From Stieleria sp. JC731 (lineage in GTDB: Bacteria > Planctomycetota > Planctomycetia > Pirellulales > Pirellulaceae): a DNA stretch of 64,000 nt. This document shows, piece after piece, positions 53,874 through 63,278 of the stretch (position 1 is the first letter of the stretch; every line of letters starts with the position of its first letter). The stretch spans positions 248,001-312,000 of the forward strand of contig NZ_JAJKFQ010000002.1 in the NCBI RefSeq assembly GCF_020966635.1, given 5' to 3'. Below the pieces are notes generated by a model, which did no database searches, had not been told where the DNA came from, and was given only the letters and a program-made list of their open reading frames with translations. A program made the translations under genes and the position numbers.

Positions 53874-55022
53874 ATGAGTATCAACCCAGACGATCACCAT
53901 ACGCTGGCACGTTGGCGGCTCGTACTCGGACGCGCCGCCGAGTCTCATTCGATCACGTGCGAGGGAGACGATCAGTGCGCGAGGATTGAGCAGCTTGTCG
54001 GTTTTCTATTTGACGAGCCTTCAGATCCTGCTCAATCCCGCGGTCGTTCAAAGACTCGGCAGGGAGGACTCGGCAAAGGCCGTGCTTTGACCGTTCCCGA
54101 ATGGGTCGACCACGTCGCCGAACTGTTTCCCCACAGTGCAAAAGAGATCCTTGAAAAAGAGTTGGTACAACGACGTGGGATCTCAGAACTACTCGATCAA
54201 CCAAAACTATTGGAAAAGATCGAACCGAATATGGAACTGGTTAAAACGCTGCTCACTCACAAAGATCTACTAAACCCCAAAACTCGGATCCTAGCTAGGA
54301 AGATTATCGACAAGGTTGTCCAAGAGCTTAAAGAGAAGATGAAGGTTCAAGTCGAGGCGGCGATTACCGGAGCGATACGTCGCGACAAGCATTCGCCACG
54401 TCGTGTTTTTCGCAACCTCGATTTGCCAATGACGCTGCGGCGAAACCTAAAGAACTACGATTCGAAAAGCGGACGACTACTTGTCGACCAACTCTTTTTC
54501 TTTGCTGCGGAACGCAACAAACGCCCATGGCACATTATCGTGACCGTCGACCAGTCGGGATCGATGTTGGACTCCGCAATTTTCTCTGCCGTGATGGCTT
54601 CTATCTTTGCCGAATTACCCGCCGTGAAAACCTCGTTGGTGCTATTTGACACCGACATTGTGGATCTGTCTGACCAAGTCGGTCAGCCCGTTGACGTTTT
54701 ACTTTCGATTCAACTTGGCGGCGGTACTGACATCACACAAGCCTTGCAGTATTCGCACCAACTGGTTCGTGAACCGGCAAAATCAATTGTCGTTCTGATT
54801 ACAGATTTTTACGAAGGTCGCGCAGAGAATGACCTTGTCCGACAAACCCGGGCGATGGCCGATTCGGGTATCCGTATGATCGGTCTGGGAGCATTGGGCT
54901 ATAACGCGCGACCGGAATACAACCGTTCAACGGCACGCAAATGCCGCAAGGCAGGGATGGACATCCTCTCGTGCACGCCAGAGAAGCTGGCCGAATGCAT
55001 GGGGCAGATCATCCGAAGCTGA
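53874..55022 (+). CDS. VWA-domain protein with MIDAS motif (YehP/CoxE-like)
   Basis: 382 residues. The N-terminal half is helical (KEILEKELVQRRGISELL...). The VWA domain begins near residue 215 with VTVDQSGSM (DxSxS at 226-230), then LVLFDTDIVDL and the threonine in LGGGTDITQAL, the usual metal-ion-dependent adhesion site, followed by VLITDFYEGRAENDL. VWA partners dock the MoxR ATPase to its client through this metal site. It is the last gene of the run, 28 bp after DUF5682, and the 25-bp inverted repeat at 55061-55130 follows. Confidence 0.88.
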   Translation: MSINPDDHHTLARWRLVLGRAAESHSITCEGDDQCARIEQLVGFLFDEPSDPAQSRGRSKTRQGGLGKGRALTVPEWVDHVAELFPHSAKEILEKELVQRRGISELLDQPKLLEKIEPNMELVKTLLTHKDLLNPKTRILARKIIDKVVQELKEKMKVQVEAAITGAIRRDKHSPRRVFRNLDLPMTLRRNLKNYDSKSGRLLVDQLFFFAAERNKRPWHIIVTVDQSGSMLDSAIFSAVMASIFAELPAVKTSLVLFDTDIVDLSDQVGQPVDVLLSIQLGGGTDITQALQYSHQLVREPAKSIVVLITDFYEGRAENDLVRQTRAMADSGIRMIGLGALGYNARPEYNRSTARKCRKAGMDILSCTPEKLAECMGQIIRS

Positions 55023-55060
55023 CTGCGAATCGAAGAAATCGCAATCGACATTAACCAGTG

Positions 55061-55130
55061 TAGTGGATCTTGTTAAAGATCCTGCAGAAGCTAATCCATC
55101 ATTCCAGGATCTTTAACAAAATCCACTACG
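55061..55130. terminator. Large inverted repeat between convergent genes
   Basis: Arms 55061-55085 and 55106-55130 are inverse copies over 25 bp with a single mismatch, separated by 20 bp. It lies between the VWA stop (55022) and the stop of the minus-strand gene (55179), so it can end both transcripts. The lack of a T-run and the length of the arms also suit a small mobile repeat. Confidence 0.65.
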
Positions 55131-55178
55131 CCAAGATCCGCCTTGCATCTATTTTGCGATCGACTTGTTTGCAGACGA

Positions 55179-56879
55179 TCAGTTTCGCATCTTAATAAAG
55201 CCGGATGCGAACTTTCCGGCCGCTTCAAAGACTTCCACAGGAATAACAGCGTTCGCTTCGACTTGCCCAGACTTGATTTCAACGGTCCAACCCACCGGTG
55301 GAGTCGCAGGAAACTCTGGCAACTGAAATCCCTGGGGTGAGATTTCGCTGATAAGTTGGCTGGCGAAGGTTGCCGTGCCAGACGGACTCCAGTAGCCAAC
55401 AAATTGTGGGCTTGAAGGCAACATTGCGGAGGTCGTTTTGATGTATTCACTTTCGGATAGCGATGCACTCTTCCCATCCGATTCCCATGCAGCAACCAGC
55501 ATGTCGGGACTTGTGTAGCCAATCAAAACTGTTTTGGCATCCACCGCCCCGGCATACATCACCAGTTCATTCGCGCCGAACATCTTGACCATCATCGCGT
55601 TCACCATCGCTTTTTGCTCAGGCGGAACTTGTGTCATCTGATCGAATGGCATTGTGATTTTCAGAGCACGATGGCCTTGTAGTGTTACCTCTTCGACATT
55701 GATTCCATCCAGAAATGGAATGTCCGCACCCTCCATCTTGGCTTCCAATTCGTTCCAGTAGCTCACGTAGTCATCGAGATACTGATTCGCATCAGGCACA
55801 ACCATTGTGACCGCCGCTTTTCCGTAGACGGGCGTTCCTGGTTCACCAACACCCAACACAAACGCCATCCCGTCAAAACTCTTGAAATACTTTTTGGACA
55901 GCTCGATCATTTGGTCGATCTGCGTGGGCGTCATGTTGTAGACCTGCGGCATCGAACGCATCATCACAGCTGACAGATCCAGCATTTTCTTGAACCCGCC
56001 TTCGGGAATCGTCGCCCCAACGGCAACGACGAATGGACCATCTGGAATCCCTGGCAACAGATCTTTTCGACTGTCCGGAATGTCTTTCAGCAACGATGCA
56101 AATTGACTGGTAGGCTTCACCCAAAGATTCTTCGTCACACGAAGTGAACTCGACTCATCAATGCGAAGCGTAACCGAGAAGGCATCGAGTTCTTCACGCA
56201 TGTAGGTAAACATGTTGTCATACATGCGCAACCCGGCCAACGCAGGATTGTCTTCACCAGCTTGCTCCGCAAAGACTCGCATCATTTCACGCAGACCTTG
56301 CTGCGCGGCAACCGTGACTTCCTCTAAACCGTGCGTTGTCATCAACAGCGCGATGTCATACTCATTTTCAGGTTGTGCGATTTCGCTACCGGAGGAAACT
56401 TCGTACTTCAGTACCTTCTCTAATGCGAACCGGTCTTCGGTCTGAGCGACAATCGCATGCGTTCCCTTCTTGGCTAGGCATAGCTTTTTGCCATTGAAGA
56501 GCCCTTCCGTGATCCCTGATTCGTTGGAAGCATTTTCGAGCTGCCCTTTCAGTCCGTCGTAGTCATTTACTGGAACAACTACAACGATTGAGACATGTCG
56601 TTCATCCGGGTTCTCCGCTGGCAAGAATGCCACCACAGTGGTTCCCGTCGTATCCAACGTTTTCGCGACATCGGGTTGTGTTGCCATCATGCCTAGGAAA
56701 CTTGGGATCGGCAGCTGCATACGCTGTCCCAAAGTTTGAATTTTTGAATCCAAAGCCTGTGCATCAGACACGGCAATGTATCCGTAGGCATCGCCAGGAA
56801 TCTGTTTCGTAATCTCCGCAGCATCGAGGGATGCCGACGCCATGAGGCAAAGCAGCGAAGCAAAGCATACGCCTCTCAT
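55179..56879 (-). CDS. Secreted planctomycete protein of unknown function
   Basis: 566 residues from MRGVCFASLLCLMASASLDAAE, a signal peptide with GGAG eight bases upstream; the ORF start at 57008 would bury it. The body has the pattern IPGDAYGYIAVSDAQALDSKIQTLGQRMQLPIPS...VVAFLPAENPDERHVSIVVVVPVNDYDGLKGQLEN seen in planctomycete exported proteins of unclear role (DUF3352-like in feel). Acts in the periplasm or envelope. No catalytic motif. It converges on the VWA gene. Confidence 0.75.
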   Translation of the reverse strand: MRGVCFASLLCLMASASLDAAEITKQIPGDAYGYIAVSDAQALDSKIQTLGQRMQLPIPSFLGMMATQPDVAKTLDTTGTTVVAFLPAENPDERHVSIVVVVPVNDYDGLKGQLENASNESGITEGLFNGKKLCLAKKGTHAIVAQTEDRFALEKVLKYEVSSGSEIAQPENEYDIALLMTTHGLEEVTVAAQQGLREMMRVFAEQAGEDNPALAGLRMYDNMFTYMREELDAFSVTLRIDESSSLRVTKNLWVKPTSQFASLLKDIPDSRKDLLPGIPDGPFVVAVGATIPEGGFKKMLDLSAVMMRSMPQVYNMTPTQIDQMIELSKKYFKSFDGMAFVLGVGEPGTPVYGKAAVTMVVPDANQYLDDYVSYWNELEAKMEGADIPFLDGINVEEVTLQGHRALKITMPFDQMTQVPPEQKAMVNAMMVKMFGANELVMYAGAVDAKTVLIGYTSPDMLVAAWESDGKSASLSESEYIKTTSAMLPSSPQFVGYWSPSGTATFASQLISEISPQGFQLPEFPATPPVGWTVEIKSGQVEANAVIPVEVFEAAGKFASGFIKMRN

Positions 56880-57307
56880 AGTTTTTCTCCAAAGCATGGT
56901 GGTGGGGGAGGGATCATCAAGTTTACAGCACCCCGCTAGCTGCCAGGTATGTATGGACCCCAGATGGACATTCATGAAAGGCCGAAACGGCAGCCCCGCC
57001 GATCGCAAATTCCAGTCATTTTTCGCATCTTTGATGCCCTAACAGCCTGTCAATTCTCCATTGGCGCCCTTCACTGCCTCTGAAGGCAGCTTTCTTTTTC
57101 GCTGGTATTGTGGTCCTCCAAGGCGACTTTCAGAGAGATCAACCGACATAGCAGACGCGAGCGTCGATATTTGACGTCGCATTGCCGATCCCAGCAAAAC
57201 TTTCTTGTCAGGGAATGATGGCGGTCTGTAAGAACCCATGAACATTCCGGTAGATGCCTTTGCGTCTCTTCATCCTTACTCAGCCCCTCAACACATCACG
57301 ACGGTTA
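56880..57307. other. Intergenic region
   Basis: 428 bp between divergent genes. A hairpin CTGCCT-CTGA-AGGCAG (57074-57089) with a T-rich tail lies within, but no plus-strand gene ends before it. A 68-codon minus-strand frame (57039-57245) has no recognisable features and is not called. Confidence 0.4.
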
Positions 57308-57718
57308 ATGAATCGCGATAAATTCAGCTCGATCGGACTCCTCGTACTTCGCCTTGCCTTCGGTTGCTTTATGCTCGTCCATGGATGGCAAAAGCTTTCC
57401 GGCTTCAGCGAAATGTCCGGTGGCTTTCCTGATCCACTTGGTGTGGGAAATCAGCTGAGCTTGGTCATGGCCATCGGTGCCGAGTTCGGGTGTTCTCTTT
57501 TGTTGCTGGTCGGGCTTGGAACACGCCTGGCGGTGATCCCCTTGGGCTTCACGATGATTATCGCGTTGTTCGTCGTCCATGGGGCGGATCCGTGGCAAAA
57601 GAAAGAGCTTGCCGCATGCTACCTAGCCGTCTACATCACACTCTTCCTAACTGGTCCGGGACCACTCTCGATCGATGATCTGATCCGACGCCGACGTACT
57701 GCGACGAAAAGCAGTTAG
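57308..57718 (+). CDS. DoxX-family membrane protein
   Basis: 136 residues from MNRDKFSSIGLLVLRLAFG; the frame opens at 57254. Four membrane segments: IGLLVLRLAFGCFMLVHG, LVMAIGAEFGCSLLLLVGLG, LAVIPLGFTMIIALFVVHG and YLAVYITLFLTGPG. The LRLAFGCFMLVHGWQKL block and GPGPLSIDDL end are DoxX signatures. DoxX proteins are associated with quinone or thiol redox processes, but most have no tested role. Stop lies 125 bp before the next gene. Confidence 0.85.
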   Translation: MNRDKFSSIGLLVLRLAFGCFMLVHGWQKLSGFSEMSGGFPDPLGVGNQLSLVMAIGAEFGCSLLLLVGLGTRLAVIPLGFTMIIALFVVHGADPWQKKELAACYLAVYITLFLTGPGPLSIDDLIRRRRTATKSS

Positions 57719-57843
57719 AATTGCCGAAGTAAGATGCTCACGTTTGGCCGAATCACCTTTGGACCTTCGTGCCATTGCGTTCAATCGCCCCAACCTGCCG
57801 CGTCTACTCGGCGTGTCGGGATACTTCGAAAAACAGCAGCGAG

Positions 57844-58836
57844 ATGTCCGCCAACGCCAGTTCCTCACCATGCTTGTCCGAGAAGGCTTCGACTGAATTC
57901 GTCATCACGCCGCGATGGCGAATCTTGACTGTCTTTTGCGCTGCGATCTTGGTCACCTTGATATCGCCAGAACGATCGATCGCTGACGAACCGCCAACGT
58001 ATGAAGTCACCGCTCCGCCGGCTAAACTGGAACTTCCCGCCTTCTACACCAAGTATCTTAGCGCGGGCGGATACCCGATCGTCAGCTCGAGCGTCGTCAG
58101 TGACTTCGCTTTAAAAGAGGCGGCGTACTTGATTGATATGATGCTTGCCGAACGCCCCGACCTTCGGCAAGCAATGATCGAGAGCGGGTCAAGGTTGATC
58201 GTGATGGGGTATTCAGAAATGACCACCGACATTCCTGAATACGCAAACCTTTCGCCAAAGGATTACTGGGACGCTCGGGCACGCGGACTGGGTGGATCTC
58301 GACGGCAAGCTGTATGCTCATGCGGCGAAGAAAACTTGCTTGCCTATCGTGGTGACCCTTACCGAACCGAAAACATTCTGATTCACGAGTTCGCGCACAA
58401 CATTCACTATCGCGGCCTCGTCAACATCGATGACACGTTCGATGATCGTTTAAAAGCGACCTATGATCGTGCCATGGCAGCCGGCCTTTGGGCAGGCAAA
58501 TATGCTTCGGTCAACCATGCCGAGTATTTTGCCGAAGGCGTCCAGTCTTGGTTCAACAACAATCGGCCGCCTGACCATGACCACAACCATGTGGACACCA
58601 GAATTGAACTACAAGCCTACGATTCGGGTCTGGCGGCGGTTTGCGAAGAGGTCTTCGGAAAGACCGCGTTGGTCTACACCAAACCGGGAACACGCTTGAC
58701 AGACCATTTGGCAGGTTATGATCCGACGCAGTCACCGCAATTCCGTTGGCCGGAACGCCTGACGAAAGCCAAGAAAGAGATCATGGACGAGATCAAACGC
58801 CAAGGCGACAATCGCCAGCAAGACTACAAGAAGTAA
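57844..58836 (+). CDS. Secreted HExxH (zincin-like) protein
   Basis: 330 residues from MSANASSSP, with a hydrophobic segment ILTVFCAAILVTLISPERSIA; the ORF start at 57769 is less likely and no start is clearly favoured. The zinc motif is ILIHEFAHNIHYRG, HExxH plus a downstream Glu in HAEYFAEGVQSWFNN. Other marks: DVDTRIELQAY and VYTKPGTRLTDHLAGYD. It looks like a metallopeptidase or inactive relative of unassigned type, exported to the periplasm or outside. Two hairpins follow the stop (58837-58850 and 58853-58871). Confidence 0.72.
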   Translation: MSANASSSPCLSEKASTEFVITPRWRILTVFCAAILVTLISPERSIADEPPTYEVTAPPAKLELPAFYTKYLSAGGYPIVSSSVVSDFALKEAAYLIDMMLAERPDLRQAMIESGSRLIVMGYSEMTTDIPEYANLSPKDYWDARARGLGGSRRQAVCSCGEENLLAYRGDPYRTENILIHEFAHNIHYRGLVNIDDTFDDRLKATYDRAMAAGLWAGKYASVNHAEYFAEGVQSWFNNNRPPDHDHNHVDTRIELQAYDSGLAAVCEEVFGKTALVYTKPGTRLTDHLAGYDPTQSPQFRWPERLTKAKKEIMDEIKRQGDNRQQDYKK

Positions 58837-58871
58837 ACACCGGCGGGTGTAACGGCGTGCTCTGCATGCCG
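58837..58871. terminator. Two small hairpins after the zincin gene
   Basis: ACACC-GGCG-GGTGT (58837-58850) and CGGCGTGC-TCT-GCATGCCG (58853-58871, one mismatch) stand in tandem immediately after the stop. Confidence 0.55.
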
Positions 58872-58965
58872 GACGATCAGAAGCAATAAGTCATCAGAAC
58901 GTTGCCGTGCTAACTGCCGCAACCATCCTCAACGAAAACTGCGGCAGTCGATCGTCCTCGGAAAC

Positions 58966-59778
58966 TTACTTGCGGCGGCGACGAACGCTGACGCAGGTGC
59001 CTGCAACAAGGCATGCCAAGAATGCACCACTGGCAGGTTCGGGAATGGCGGTAATCGTTCGCGATGCCACCACGGTGCCAGTGTGGTAAAAGAAGTTTCC
59101 GCCACCACCATCGATCGTAATGTCATACGGAATCGTCAGAGTTTCGACATCACCAACGAGGCTGTAACCAATATTGCCGAAGTTGGTCATGGCTAAGCCA
59201 TCATCAATGATCCGACGTTCCGCGTTGTCAATTCCGATTGCCGCAGAGTCTATTGAGGTGTAGCCAACGACATCCGCGGTGATTCCGGAATTCAACCCGC
59301 CAGTCACACCCGATCCGGCAAACGTCATCACATGATTGCTGATCGACAAATATGCCAAATTATTAAAAGTCAAACTGGCATTGGTTGTTCCTGCCGTGAA
59401 CTGTCCATCACCATTTCCATTCGGATCATAATCGCCGTTGGAAAGGATATCGTCGAAACCTTGAGCGAGTGATCCGCCGGGGTTTGGAAAGTACTGCGAT
59501 GCGGTTCCCGCGTCAAAGATGATGTTGCTTGTTCCGCTGCCGCCTGATTCGCTGAAGACGATCGCACCACCACCGAGGGTCACGGTCGCATCAAGGATTC
59601 CCGACAGCGTTGTCACGCTTGATCCCGCCGAAGTTTCCGTCAGCGTGCTCGCGCCGAAGTCGAATCCGAACGTGTTCGAGCTGCTGGAGCTGTCAATTGT
59701 GTAGATGGCGGCCTGCAATTGTGAAGGCAATACGGTGGCGATCACCGCACTTAAAACCATGGTCAAACAGAGCTTCAT
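58966..59778 (-). CDS. PEP-CTERM secreted protein
   Basis: 270 residues from MKLCLTMVLSAVIATVLPSQLQA, a signal peptide; the ORF start at 59853 would add a non-matching leader. The middle is a Gly/Ser/Thr-rich beta-structured body (SSSSSNTFGFDFGASTLTETSAGSSVTTLSGILDATVTLGGG...). The C-terminus ITAIPEPASGAFLACLVAGTCVSVRRRRK is a full PEP-CTERM sorting signal. Exported and processed by an exosortase elsewhere in the genome. Function unknown. Confidence 0.85.
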   Translation of the reverse strand: MKLCLTMVLSAVIATVLPSQLQAAIYTIDSSSSSNTFGFDFGASTLTETSAGSSVTTLSGILDATVTLGGGAIVFSESGGSGTSNIIFDAGTASQYFPNPGGSLAQGFDDILSNGDYDPNGNGDGQFTAGTTNASLTFNNLAYLSISNHVMTFAGSGVTGGLNSGITADVVGYTSIDSAAIGIDNAERRIIDDGLAMTNFGNIGYSLVGDVETLTIPYDITIDGGGGNFFYHTGTVVASRTITAIPEPASGAFLACLVAGTCVSVRRRRK

Positions 59779-59912
59779 CGGACTAAATCTCTTCGGGGAA
59801 AGAGTGACGCTGAAACACAAGGAGTACACGAAAGGCACCCGGCGGGTTTTCAAGTGTATCTAAACGGCCAAGCGACAACCTGTTGATCCGAAAAAGAAGA
59901 AGGAATTTGTTG

Positions 59913-60494
59913 ACGTTGCTTCCTAGTCGCCAGGCTCTGCCGTGCGACGTGCTGCCAACTAACAACACCCAACCGCGGCTCAGTAGTTGCCGTCCCCTGA
60001 GCCGAATCGCGCTAGCGACGGTTACATCCTCGTCGCGAGGCTCTGCCTTGCGACGTACTGCCGGGCAGCCTCCGGCTGCCAACTAACACACCCAACCGCG
60101 GCTAGCGCCGTCGCGGCTCAGTAGTTGCCGTCCCTTGAGCCGAATCGCGCTAGCGACGGTTACTTCCTCGTCGCGAGGCTCTGCCTTGCGACGTACTGGC
60201 GGGCAACCTCCGGCTGCCAACAACCACACATAACCGCGGCTAGCGCCGTCGCGGCTCAGTAGTTGCCGTCCCTTGAGCCGAATCGCGCTAGCGACGGTTA
60301 CTTCCTCGTCGCCAGGCTCTGCCTTGCGACGCACTGCCGGGCAGCCTCCGGCTGTCAACTAACAACACATAACCGCGGCTAGCGCCGTCGCGGCTCAGTC
60401 ATCCCACCGCATGAGCCGAATCGCGCTAGCGACGGTTGTCTGAACAGCACACCATAACAACACCCAACCACAGTCAGCGCCATTGCGGCCCAGG
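59913..60494. repeat. 138-bp tandem repeat array, about four copies
   Basis: The landmark GAGCCGAATCGCGCTAGCG starts at 59999, 60137, 60275 and 60413, an exact 138-bp period. Each middle unit carries an inverted pair: an AACCGCGGCTAGCGCCG... arm and a TGAGCC...AGCGACGGTT arm about 68 bp across, giving a strong stem-loop. The first unit lacks part of the left arm and the last is degenerate. It fills the gap between the PEP-CTERM start and the sulfatase start, with no gene inside; translated frames are repetitive and non-biological. Confidence 0.85.
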
Positions 60495-60611
60495 AGGCAA
60501 TCAACACTCGCATCAAGCACAGAAGCTACAATGCACAGTTCGATTTCTTTCGCGGCAATCCTTGCTATTCCCTCGACGCAACTTCCCAAGCCACCGACGC
60601 GGAATTATTTG

Positions 60612-62597
60612 ATGAGATCCACGACCTATGCAATCGTCACGATCTTGCTTTCGATCGTCTCTTCAATATCAGTTCGCGCGGAGTTGCCGAACATGGTTTG
60701 GATCAATGCCGAAGACATGAGTCCTCACCTCGGATGCTATGGCCATCCAGATGCCAAGACTCCGAACATCGACGCGTTGGCGCGCGAGGGTATCGTTTAC
60801 CACAACGCATTCGCAACAGCTCCGATTTGCTCACCTTCGCGATCGTGCTTAGCAACCGGGTTGTACGCGACCAGCTTGGGGACTCAACATTTGCGATGCG
60901 AAATCGAGATCCCTGATCAAGTTATTCCGTTGGCAACGCGATTAAAAAAGCACGGCTACTATTGCACCACATCAGGCAAGACCGACTACAACTTTGACCC
61001 GACTGGAATCTGGGATCAACGAACCAATGACTTGGGACCATGGCGGCGACGCGATAATCCCAAGCAACCGTTCTTTGCTTTTATCACCGTAGGCGAGACT
61101 CACGAAGGCCCGATTAACAAAGAGGACCGCTACGAAGCGGCGATCCGTGACCTTCCAAGTGAACGACGACATGACCCGAGCAAAATCAGCTTGCCTCCGT
61201 TCTACCCCGACTCACCTGAGACCCGCCGCATCTTCGCTGGTATGCATGACTTGGCAAGTGTGTTCGACCTGAAAGTTGCGGAGCTGATTCGAATCCTTAA
61301 GGAAGACAGTGATTTCGACAACACAATCGTGTTCGTTTTTGGAGACCACGGGAACGGACTTCCTCGCTACAAGCGTTGGCTCACCGATTCGGGGTTGAGG
61401 GTACCGTTGGTGATTTACATTCCGCCGCAACATCGCACGTCAGCCATCCCAAGCCAAGAGATGCGTGAGTTGCCCAATGGAACACTGCAAACCGATCGGC
61501 TTGTCAGCTTTGTGGACTTCCCTGCGACTGCACTTAGCTTGGCAAGCATCCCGATTCCAGAATTGCTGCAAGGGAAAGCGTTTCTTGGTTCGCAAACCTC
61601 GGAACCGCAAAAGTACGTTTTTGGTGCCCGAAGTCGTGCCGATGACATGTTCGAAGTCTCGCGTAGTATTTCAGACGGACGGTACATCTACGTTCGTCAC
61701 TTCATGCCGCACCTACCTTACATCCAGCCGTCAACGATCTTCGACGACAGCAAACGCTCGTTCAAAGAACTCCGACGACTGCACCTTGCGGGAAAGTTAA
61801 ATGAACATGCTGAAAAGCTTTGGACCCGACATAAGCCGATCGAAGAACTATACGACTTGAAAACAGACCCACACGAGCTTGAAAACCTCGCGGACTCGGC
61901 AGAGCATGAAACAATCAAATCCAACATGCGAGACCAGCTATGGCAATGGATTCTGAAGCATCGCGATAGTGGCTTTATGCCGGAGTCCGAATACCAAATC
62001 CGTAGCCGACATTTGGGGATCACACCCTTTGAGCTTGTACAGAATCCAAAGCATTTCGACCTGTCGAGTGCGTTGCAAATGGCATCCAAAGTGGGCCGCA
62101 GCGACGCATCGGAAGACTGGCATGAAGGGATGCAGAACCCCGAGTCCGCCGTTCGCTATTGGGCAGCGACGGGAGTCTTAGCAGCGATCGAAATGCACTC
62201 GAAAGACTTGTCTCCATTGACCGACGATTTGATGAAACTGCTGGATGACCCTTCGCCCTGTGTCTGCATCGCAGCAGCCCAGGCCCTTTTGTTAATGCCG
62301 CAACTGGAAGACGCTCAAGCCAAACGCTGCGAATCTCGTCTCAGCGAATTGATGGCCGACGCAAGACCATGGGTAGCACTCGAGGCCTGCCGAGCTGCCA
62401 CGCTATTGGGCGAACGTGCAAAGCCATTGATCCCGACGATGAAGCAAGTGATCAACACGAACCGATCGCCTCCCGGAGGCCAACGCGTTTATAAAGACTT
62501 CAACTACGCATCGTTCACCGGTTGGACTTTAGAAACCGCGCTGCGAAACCTGGGGCAAGAACGTTTTGTTGACGTCCTCTATGCGACGTCACCGTAG
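60612..62597 (+). CDS. Secreted sulfatase with C-terminal HEAT-like helices
   Basis: 661 residues from MRSTTYAIVTILLSIVSSISVRA; the frame runs back to 60483. The sulfatase site is present: FATAPICSPSRSCLATGLY contains CxPSR, where Cys is converted to formylglycine. Also N-terminal NMVWINAEDMSPHLGCYGHPDAKTPNIDALA and FVFGDHGNGLPRYKRW. The pattern fits heparan/N-sulfoglucosamine sulfohydrolase-like enzymes that hydrolyse sulfate esters of marine polysaccharides. The last 150 residues (LMKLLDDPSPCVCIAAAQALLLM...) are HEAT-like. Sulfatases are numerous in planctomycetes. Its 3' end overlaps the next gene by 9 bp. Confidence 0.93.
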   Translation: MRSTTYAIVTILLSIVSSISVRAELPNMVWINAEDMSPHLGCYGHPDAKTPNIDALAREGIVYHNAFATAPICSPSRSCLATGLYATSLGTQHLRCEIEIPDQVIPLATRLKKHGYYCTTSGKTDYNFDPTGIWDQRTNDLGPWRRRDNPKQPFFAFITVGETHEGPINKEDRYEAAIRDLPSERRHDPSKISLPPFYPDSPETRRIFAGMHDLASVFDLKVAELIRILKEDSDFDNTIVFVFGDHGNGLPRYKRWLTDSGLRVPLVIYIPPQHRTSAIPSQEMRELPNGTLQTDRLVSFVDFPATALSLASIPIPELLQGKAFLGSQTSEPQKYVFGARSRADDMFEVSRSISDGRYIYVRHFMPHLPYIQPSTIFDDSKRSFKELRRLHLAGKLNEHAEKLWTRHKPIEELYDLKTDPHELENLADSAEHETIKSNMRDQLWQWILKHRDSGFMPESEYQIRSRHLGITPFELVQNPKHFDLSSALQMASKVGRSDASEDWHEGMQNPESAVRYWAATGVLAAIEMHSKDLSPLTDDLMKLLDDPSPCVCIAAAQALLLMPQLEDAQAKRCESRLSELMADARPWVALEACRAATLLGERAKPLIPTMKQVINTNRSPPGGQRVYKDFNYASFTGWTLETALRNLGQERFVDVLYATSP

Positions 62598-63278
62598 ACT
62601 TTCGTCATCACCTTCCCGCCACTGCTGGATGCCTTTTCGGAATTGGTCGACGTGGAACTGGGCTGTCGCCGTATCGAAGTAGTCTTCGAATCGCACAATC
62701 AGCCCGTCTTCGATACGAAACAGCAGCGATAGCCACGTCGGGTCGTCAGCAATGGTTCCTCGAATACGCCCACGTTCGGTTCCATACGCGACGACTTCGT
62801 TGGCGTTGGTGTAATACGTCAGATTCAATGCGTTCTTATCGGGACGCTCCAACAACCCAAAGAATCTGTTCCAGAACTCCTGAAGTCCGTCAGGCCCAGA
62901 GTAGGTCCCAGCGAACGGTATGCGAGCTTCGTCACCGGCAATAAAAACCTCCAAGTCAGGGCTTAGGAGGTGACGAATCTTTTCCACCATATTTTCTTCG
63001 TGCAGCCGATACGCTTCCACAAACTGGCGAACGATCGCTTCGGGATCGCTGCAAAGCTCTGACGCAGAAACGGTTGCCCCTTTTCGGCTAAGTGTCGTCG
63101 CGATGGCGATCAAGCTCGAATATCTGACACCTTGCCCCTGTTCGGTTTTCCCGATCAATCGAACGGAGTAGCCCGTTTCTTTTGCGAGGTCCGCCTGCGT
63201 TAGGCCGCACGATTTCCGCAGGCTCGAAAGATGACTTCCATTTGGAATAACGATATCGGAATCATTCATGAGCTTCAA
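62589..63278 (-). CDS. XRE-type regulator fused to a SnoaL-like domain
   Basis: 229 residues. N-terminal helix-turn-helix (about 15-70; LRKSCGLTQADLAKETGYSVRLIGKTEQGQGVRYSSLIAIATTL) and a SnoaL/NTF2-like domain (about 80-220; IVRQFVEAYRLHEENMVEKIRHLLSPDLEVFIAGDEARIPFAGTYSGPDGLQEFWNRFFGLL...DGLIVRFEDYFDTATA). The second domain probably binds a small ligand that tunes the DNA binding. Start at 63278, or three codons later. It converges on the sulfatase gene and might regulate a neighbouring operon. Confidence 0.88.
   Translation of the reverse strand: MKLMNDSDIVIPNGSHLSSLRKSCGLTQADLAKETGYSVRLIGKTEQGQGVRYSSLIAIATTLSRKGATVSASELCSDPEAIVRQFVEAYRLHEENMVEKIRHLLSPDLEVFIAGDEARIPFAGTYSGPDGLQEFWNRFFGLLERPDKNALNLTYYTNANEVVAYGTERGRIRGTIADDPTWLSLLFRIEDGLIVRFEDYFDTATAQFHVDQFRKGIQQWREGDDESLR

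Noticed and set aside
57074-57100. Hairpin with T-rich tail as a plus-strand terminator
   Set aside because: No plus-strand gene ends just before it; the preceding plus-strand operon already ends at 55022.
57039-57245. 68-codon minus-strand open frame between secreted-protein and DoxX genes
   Set aside because: No signal peptide, no motif and no ribosome site; a T-rich hairpin falls inside it.
59913-60494. Possible CRISPR array
   Set aside because: The units are 138 bp and near-identical along their whole length; there are no short repeats alternating with different spacers and no cas genes.
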